Source: Amycolatopsis mediterranei | GTDB taxonomy: Bacteria > Actinomycetota > Actinomycetes > Mycobacteriales > Pseudonocardiaceae | Length of the DNA: 64,000 nt | Direction: 5' to 3' | Assembly: GCF_026017845.1 (NCBI RefSeq) | Contig: NZ_CP100416.1 | Span: 844,589-908,588, forward strand | Shown here: one piece after another, positions 61,917 through 64,000 of the stretch | Numbering within the stretch: position 1 is the first letter of the stretch | Layout of the letters: each line of letters opens with the position of its first letter | Made by a program: the position numbers and the translations under genes | The notes under the pieces: model-generated | Seen by the model: only the letters and a program-made list of their open reading frames with translations | Databases searched by the model: none | Told to the model about the DNA's origin: nothing

Positions 61917-63041
61917 CTACTCCGTGGCTTCTTCCGAGCCTTCGCCCGTCTTGGCCTTCACGTCGGCCGGCTTCGGGGCGCGGCCGTTGCGGGAGCTGCG
62001 GCGCGGCTGGCGCGGGGCCGGCGGGGGCGGGGAGATCTGCTGGACCGCCGGGCCGCCACCGAGCATCAGCTCCGCGAACGTCGCCATGGCCTCGTCGAGC
62101 TGGCCGCCGATGCGGCGGACGCTCTCGTCGTTGCTCTTGCGGACGAGCGTGTCGACCGAGTCGGTGTCCGGCTGCTTCGACAGCGTGCCCTCGACCTTCG
62201 ACAGCCCCGCCTTGAGCGCGCCGTCGAGGTCGCCGATGCCGGACAGGAAGCCGTCCTCCACCTTGTCGAGGCGGGAGGCCAGGTCGTCGAGGCGGGTGGT
62301 GACCGTTTCGAGCCGGTTGCCCAGGTTCTCCAGGCGGTCGGACGCGTCGATCATCTCGCCGGTCTCGGTCAGCGCGACCTTGAGCGCCTCGGTGTTGGCG
62401 TCGATCCGCTCGTGCGTGGTGCGGCCCAGCTCGCCGACGCGCTCCTGCGTGACGCGGCTCAGCTCGTCGACCTTGCCCCGCAGCTCGTGGTCGGCGTGGT
62501 CGACGCGCTCGCGCAGCGCCGCCTCGGTCTGCTCGATCCGCTCGCGGACCGGGCCGGTGACCGACTGCGGCAGCGACTCGATCTTCGCGTCCTGCTTGTC
62601 GAGGTGGCCGCCCAGCTCGTCGATCCGGCGGTGGATGTTCTGGAGCTTGTCCTCGAGCCCGTCCATCCGGCCCGCGACACCCTCGAAGCGCGCGGCGACG
62701 CCGTCGAGGCGGCCGTCGAGCTGCGCGAAGGGCTTGGCGAGCTTGTCGACGATGCTCTCGACCGCGCGGGTCAGGGCGGCGAGGGCCGCGTCCTGCGCCT
62801 CGAGGCGGGACATCGTCTCGTCGAGGCGCTCGGCCAGGACGCTGACCTCGGTGCGGTCGGGCATCTCGGAGAGCCGCTTGCGGACCGCGCCCAGCGAGTC
62901 CACCGGCGCGAGGCGGGCGTAGATGTCGTCGAGCGCGTCGAAGATCTGCTGCTGCTCGCTCTCACGCACTTCGGCCGCGCGCACCAGCATGTTGCGCATC
63001 CGGTCGAAGGACGGGGCGGCAATGTGGTTGTCAGTGGTCAC
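61917..63041 (-). CDS. long coiled-coil protein of unknown function
   Basis: A protein of 374 residues. Most of residues 35-325 is predicted coiled coil with heptad-like repeats (RLDETMSRLEAQDAALAALTRAVE, RRIDELGGHLDKQDAKIESL, RLETVTTRLDDLASRLDKVEDG). The C-terminal tail is Pro/Arg/Lys-rich. It resembles polar scaffolds or apolipoprotein-like proteins. GTG 63041 has GAAGGA 9 bases upstream. It lies between deoA and add on the opposite strand, breaking the salvage operon. Confidence 0.82.
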   Translation of the reverse strand: MTTDNHIAAPSFDRMRNMLVRAAEVRESEQQQIFDALDDIYARLAPVDSLGAVRKRLSEMPDRTEVSVLAERLDETMSRLEAQDAALAALTRAVESIVDKLAKPFAQLDGRLDGVAARFEGVAGRMDGLEDKLQNIHRRIDELGGHLDKQDAKIESLPQSVTGPVRERIEQTEAALRERVDHADHELRGKVDELSRVTQERVGELGRTTHERIDANTEALKVALTETGEMIDASDRLENLGNRLETVTTRLDDLASRLDKVEDGFLSGIGDLDGALKAGLSKVEGTLSKQPDTDSVDTLVRKSNDESVRRIGGQLDEAMATFAELMLGGGPAVQQISPPPPAPRQPRRSSRNGRAPKPADVKAKTGEGSEEATE

Positions 63042-63254
63042 TGCTGTGTGTCCTTCGTCGGCGGGGAAATGGAGGGACGTGCCACGAAGCTTATCGATTG
63101 CAAAAATTGCTGTCTGTATGGCCCCCGTGAAGAGGCTATTACGGAGGCTGCCCCCGGATGGCCGATTCGGGACATGATCCTCAACGCTGAGGGTTAGCCC
63201 GAGCCTGAGAGTTACGGCCATGTAGGGGAATGACAACGAGGTTACCGTTGGGGG

Positions 63255-64000
63255 ATGCCTGACGAAAGCCCTGTTCTGCCCACCGAGACACTCCGCCGCG
63301 CGCCCAAGGTGCTGCTGCACGACCACCTCGACGGCGGCCTGCGCCCGGCCACCGTCGCCGAACTCGCCGAAGCGACCGGTTACGCCGGTCTGCCCACCAC
63401 CGACCCGGCCGAGCTGGGCACCTGGTTCCGCCGTGCGGCCGACTCCGGCTCACTCGTTTCCTACCTCGAGACGTTCGCGCACACCTGCGGGGTGATGCAA
63501 ACGGAGGAATCGCTGGTCAGGGTGGCCGCGGAGGCGGTGGAGGACCTGGCCGCCGACGGGGTCGTCTACGCCGAGGTGCGTTACGCACCGGAGTTGTTCG
63601 TCGAACGCGGTCTGTCACTCGATGCGGTGGTCGAGGCTGTGCAGGCGGGGTTCACGGAGGGCACGCGGCGAGTGGCCGCGAACGGCGGCACCATCCGCGT
63701 CGCGACGTTGCTCTGCGCGATGCGCCAGCACGCCCGGGCGCTCGAGATCGCGAACCTGGCCGTCCGCTACCGGGACGCCGGGGTGGCCGGCTTCGACATC
63801 GCCGGTCCCGAGGACGGATTCCCGCCGACCCGCAATCTCGACGCGTTCGAATATCTGCGTCAGAACAATGCGCACTTCACCATTCACGCGGGCGAAGCCT
63901 TCGGTTTGCCGTCCATTTGGGAAGCGATTCAGCACTGCGGCGCCGAGCGGCTCGGGCACGGCGTGCGCATCGCCGAGGACATCAAGACCGACGCGAACGG
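63255..64000 (+). CDS. add: adenosine deaminase, 3' truncated by window edge
   Basis: The first 248 residues are visible. [10 protein letters not shown] is the zinc HxH motif. [25 protein letters not shown] and [12 protein letters not shown] [17 protein letters not shown] (third zinc ligand) follow, with [11 protein letters not shown] at the end of the window. It deaminates adenosine to inosine. The ATG at 63255 has a GGGGG run directly upstream. It is divergent from the coiled-coil gene across 213 bp. Confidence 0.95.
   Translation, partial: MPDESPVLPTETLRRAPKVLLHDHLDGGLRPATVAELAEATGYAGLPTTDPAELGTWFRRAADSGSLVSYLETFAHTCGVMQTEESLVRVAAEAVEDLAADGVVYAEVRYAPELFVERGLSLDAVVEAVQAGFTEGTRRVAANGGTIRVATLLCAMRQHARALEIANLAVRYRDAGVAGFDIAGPEDGFPPTRNLDAFEYLRQNNAHFTIHAGEAFGLPSIWEAIQHCGAERLGHGVRIAEDIKTDAN

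Overview
The window is a stretch of high-GC actinobacterial chromosome, most probably from Amycolatopsis or a close relative in the Pseudonocardiaceae. The evidence is very high third-position GC, many GTG starts, GTGA/ATGA stop-start overlaps, an actinobacterial LexA box (TCGAAC-N4-GTTCGA), and gene order shared with Mycobacterium tuberculosis. The genus is an inference. I see no rRNA, tRNA, insertion sequence, prophage or CRISPR array. Both ends cut a gene: a membrane protein at the left and adenosine deaminase at the right.

Region 1 (1-9.8 kb) is a core metabolic block in the order of M. tuberculosis Rv0951-Rv0957: sucC-sucD (TCA cycle), an Rv0954-like four-helix protein, a PerM-like (DUF6350) membrane protein, then purN-purH (purine synthesis). 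A short B12-domain-like protein precedes sucC. Region 2 (9.8-19.1 kb) holds a putative lipoprotein, a GNAT acetyltransferase, an HD-domain protein and a compact SOS mutagenesis cassette (imuA'-imuB-small unknown-dnaE2) behind a perfect LexA box. Sixteen degenerate 21-bp tandem repeats lie between imuA' and imuB. Region 3 (19.2-32.3 kb) is more accessory: a pentapeptide-repeat protein, a 1018-residue protein ending in a TNT-type NAD glycohydrolase domain, folD with its DUF3017 partner, two MFS exporters flanking an ArsR regulator, a SpoU methyltransferase, an HhH-GPD repair protein, an AraC regulator, and small hypotheticals.

Region 4 (32.5-50.5 kb) again follows M. tuberculosis neighbours (icd, trpS, a YhjD/BrkB-like protein, D-Ala-D-Ala carboxypeptidase, the SDH operon). 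Inserts include a TetR operon containing a 28-residue membrane microprotein, a metallo-beta-lactamase protein, exonuclease III, a flavin monooxygenase-like enzyme with an HxlR regulator, and a subtilase. Two intergenic stretches (37.69-37.84 kb and 45.88-46.00 kb) look like structured non-coding RNAs. Region 5 (50.8-64 kb) starts with two secreted glycosidases (GH27, GH97). A nucleoside uptake and salvage operon follows: a BMP-type lipoprotein, a double ATPase, two permeases, cytidine deaminase and thymidine phosphorylase. Adenosine deaminase comes next, separated from the operon by an opposed coiled-coil gene. The uptake system would bring in nucleosides and the three enzymes would start their breakdown or salvage.

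The best candidates for something undescribed are the 21-bp repeat array inside the SOS cassette, the two structured RNAs, the coupled TetR-microprotein-membrane protein operon with its perfect 18-bp palindrome, and the TNT-domain protein with immunity-like upstream segments.
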